DNA of 6,216 nucleotides from Bacteroidales bacterium UBA1711 (lineage in GTDB: Bacteria; Bacteroidota; Bacteroidia; Bacteroidales; P3), in contig DCJB01000125.1 in the NCBI GenBank assembly GCA_002317325.1, positions 1 to 6,216 on the forward strand, in the 5' to 3' direction. Positions 5,368 to 6,216 of this stretch are shown here, one piece after another. Each line of letters starts with the position of its first letter. Within the stretch, counting starts at the first letter, position 1. The translations under genes were made by a program, and so were the position numbers. The notes beneath the pieces are model-generated. The model did no database searches and was not told the DNA's origin. It saw only the letters and a program-made list of their open reading frames with translations.

Positions 5368-6180
5368 ATGGAACCCATCAAAATAATGCTCATCGACGAC
5401 GAGCCCATCATCCGAAAAGCACTCAAATACGAACTCAACAGCCAGCCCCAAACCGTGGCCTGCGGCATGAACGACGACGGCCAAGTGCTGCGACGCCCCG
5501 TCGTCGTGCTCGACACCTTCCGCAACGGAGCCGAACTCATGGCTGCCCTCGACAGCCCCGCACCCCACCAAATGCCCGACTACCTGCTGGTGGACATGGA
5601 GTTCAGCGGCGAACCCACCGGCGGCATCTTCATCGCCGACCGCGTGCACAAAAAATACCCCGACATCAAAATAGCCATACTCTCGGGTCGGTTCGACAAC
5701 CCCCACCCCAACGAACCCAACCGCCGCGAGCGCATGATGGAAATAGCCCGCGTGGTGTTCGAGTCGCTCCACCACGGCGCCCAGGCCTTCATCAGCAAAA
5801 ACGCCGCCGGCGGATTCTCGGTAGAAAACGTGCTGCGGGCCATAGAAGGCATGGAGCGGGGCGAGCGCTACTACTTCAACTACCCGCTGATGCTCACGCT
5901 CAAAGAAGTGGCCGAAATGCACATAGCGCAAGAAGCCGACCTGCGCACCGACGCGGTGCTCACCGAGTCGGAACACCAAATGCTCGTACTCGAAGCCGGC
6001 GGCTGCACCGCCTCCGAAATAGCCGACACCCTCCTCGAGTCAGAAAAAGCCGTCCAAGAACGCCAAAAAGACATATCGCGCCGCCTCGGCATTGTCAACA
6101 AGTCGGGCGCCCGCATTGCCAAAGCCCTGCGGTGCGGACTCATCGCCCCGCAAGAAATACACTTCCTCAAACGCAGCTGA
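5368..6180 (+). CDS. Response regulator, receiver plus LuxR/NarL-type DNA-binding domain
   Basis: A 270-residue cytoplasmic regulator. The receiver has the acidic pair Asp10-Asp11 (LIDDEP), the phosphoacceptor Asp76 (LLVDMEF), the switch Ser106 (ILSGR) and Lys144 (FISK). The spacing Asp76-Ser106 is canonical, but Asp11-Asp76 (65) and Ser106-Lys144 (38) are longer than in CheY-like receivers (about 44 and 22), so two extra segments are present. The C-terminal HTH (about 198-259) starts LTESEHQMLVLEAGG and continues SEIADTLLESEKAVQERQKDISRRLGI, matching the GerE/LuxR pattern. It should bind DNA when phosphorylated by the upstream kinase. The 41-base C-rich gap has no Shine-Dalgarno sequence or terminator, so the two genes are probably one transcript. 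ATG 5368 is the only start that precedes the conserved first strand. Confidence 0.92.
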   Translation: MEPIKIMLIDDEPIIRKALKYELNSQPQTVACGMNDDGQVLRRPVVVLDTFRNGAELMAALDSPAPHQMPDYLLVDMEFSGEPTGGIFIADRVHKKYPDIKIAILSGRFDNPHPNEPNRRERMMEIARVVFESLHHGAQAFISKNAAGGFSVENVLRAIEGMERGERYYFNYPLMLTLKEVAEMHIAQEADLRTDAVLTESEHQMLVLEAGGCTASEIADTLLESEKAVQERQKDISRRLGIVNKSGARIAKALRCGLIAPQEIHFLKRS

Positions 6181-6216
6181 ACGGCCCGCCCGCCAAGCCT
6201 CCAACCCTCCGCCCCC
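6181..6216. other. Window end, no feature
   Basis: Thirty-six C-rich bases follow the regulator stop. No hairpin with a T-run is visible, so the operon may continue beyond the window. Confidence 0.5.

Noticed and set aside
4702..5979. Minus-strand 425-codon open frame across kinase and regulator
   Set aside because: Runs antisense through two genes with clear motifs. Its length is explained by the strong third-position C bias, which removes antisense stops.
1..6216. CRISPR array, insertion sequence or prophage genes
   Set aside because: No regularly spaced direct repeats of 25-40 bases, no transposase or integrase motifs and no terminal inverted repeats were found on reading both strands.

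Overview
The window looks like a chromosomal segment of a high-GC member of the Bacteroidota, probably Bacteroidales. The grounds are three Bacteroidota-style promoters (-7 element TAnnTTTG, one with a TTTG -33 element 19 bases upstream), genes without recognisable Shine-Dalgarno sequences, a lipoprotein-type sensor kinase typical of the phylum, and the tail of a protein resembling the FISUMP/C-type-lectin-like family common there. Third codon positions are strongly C-rich in the core genes. I cannot name a genus.

Layout. Positions 10-90 hold two 7-base tandem repeat tracts. Positions 112-1092 (+) encode an apparently intact D-alanine--D-alanine ligase for peptidoglycan precursor synthesis. 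Positions 1259-1899 (-) hold a HigB/HigA-type toxin-antitoxin pair with its own promoter and palindromic operator. The 5' end of the toxin gene appears to carry a one-base frameshift. Positions 2147-2303 (-) are a complete tRNA-Cys(GCA) unit with promoter, tRNA and intrinsic terminator. Positions 2304-3123 hold no intact gene. They contain gene debris on the minus strand: the 3' end of a lectin-like/FISUMP protein (2862 to about 3062), a cluster of GC-rich hairpins (2762-2835), and the first roughly 32 codons of a small protein that then breaks off (2583-2720). This order (C-terminal domain ending in VRPVCE, hairpin, small accessory-like ORF) is reminiscent of a diversity-generating retroelement locus that has lost its reverse transcriptase and template. 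That is an inference.

Positions 3140-5326 and 5368-6180 (+) form a two-component signalling operon. The first gene encodes a 728-residue lipoprotein-anchored hybrid of periplasmic TPR-like sensor, one membrane helix and cytoplasmic histidine kinase. The second encodes a 270-residue response regulator with an enlarged receiver domain and a LuxR/NarL-type helix-turn-helix. The kinase presumably senses an envelope signal and phosphorylates the regulator. Neither signal nor target genes can be read from this window.

The most interesting points are the possible relic retroelement, the frameshifted toxin next to an intact antitoxin, and the unusual receiver-domain insertions.
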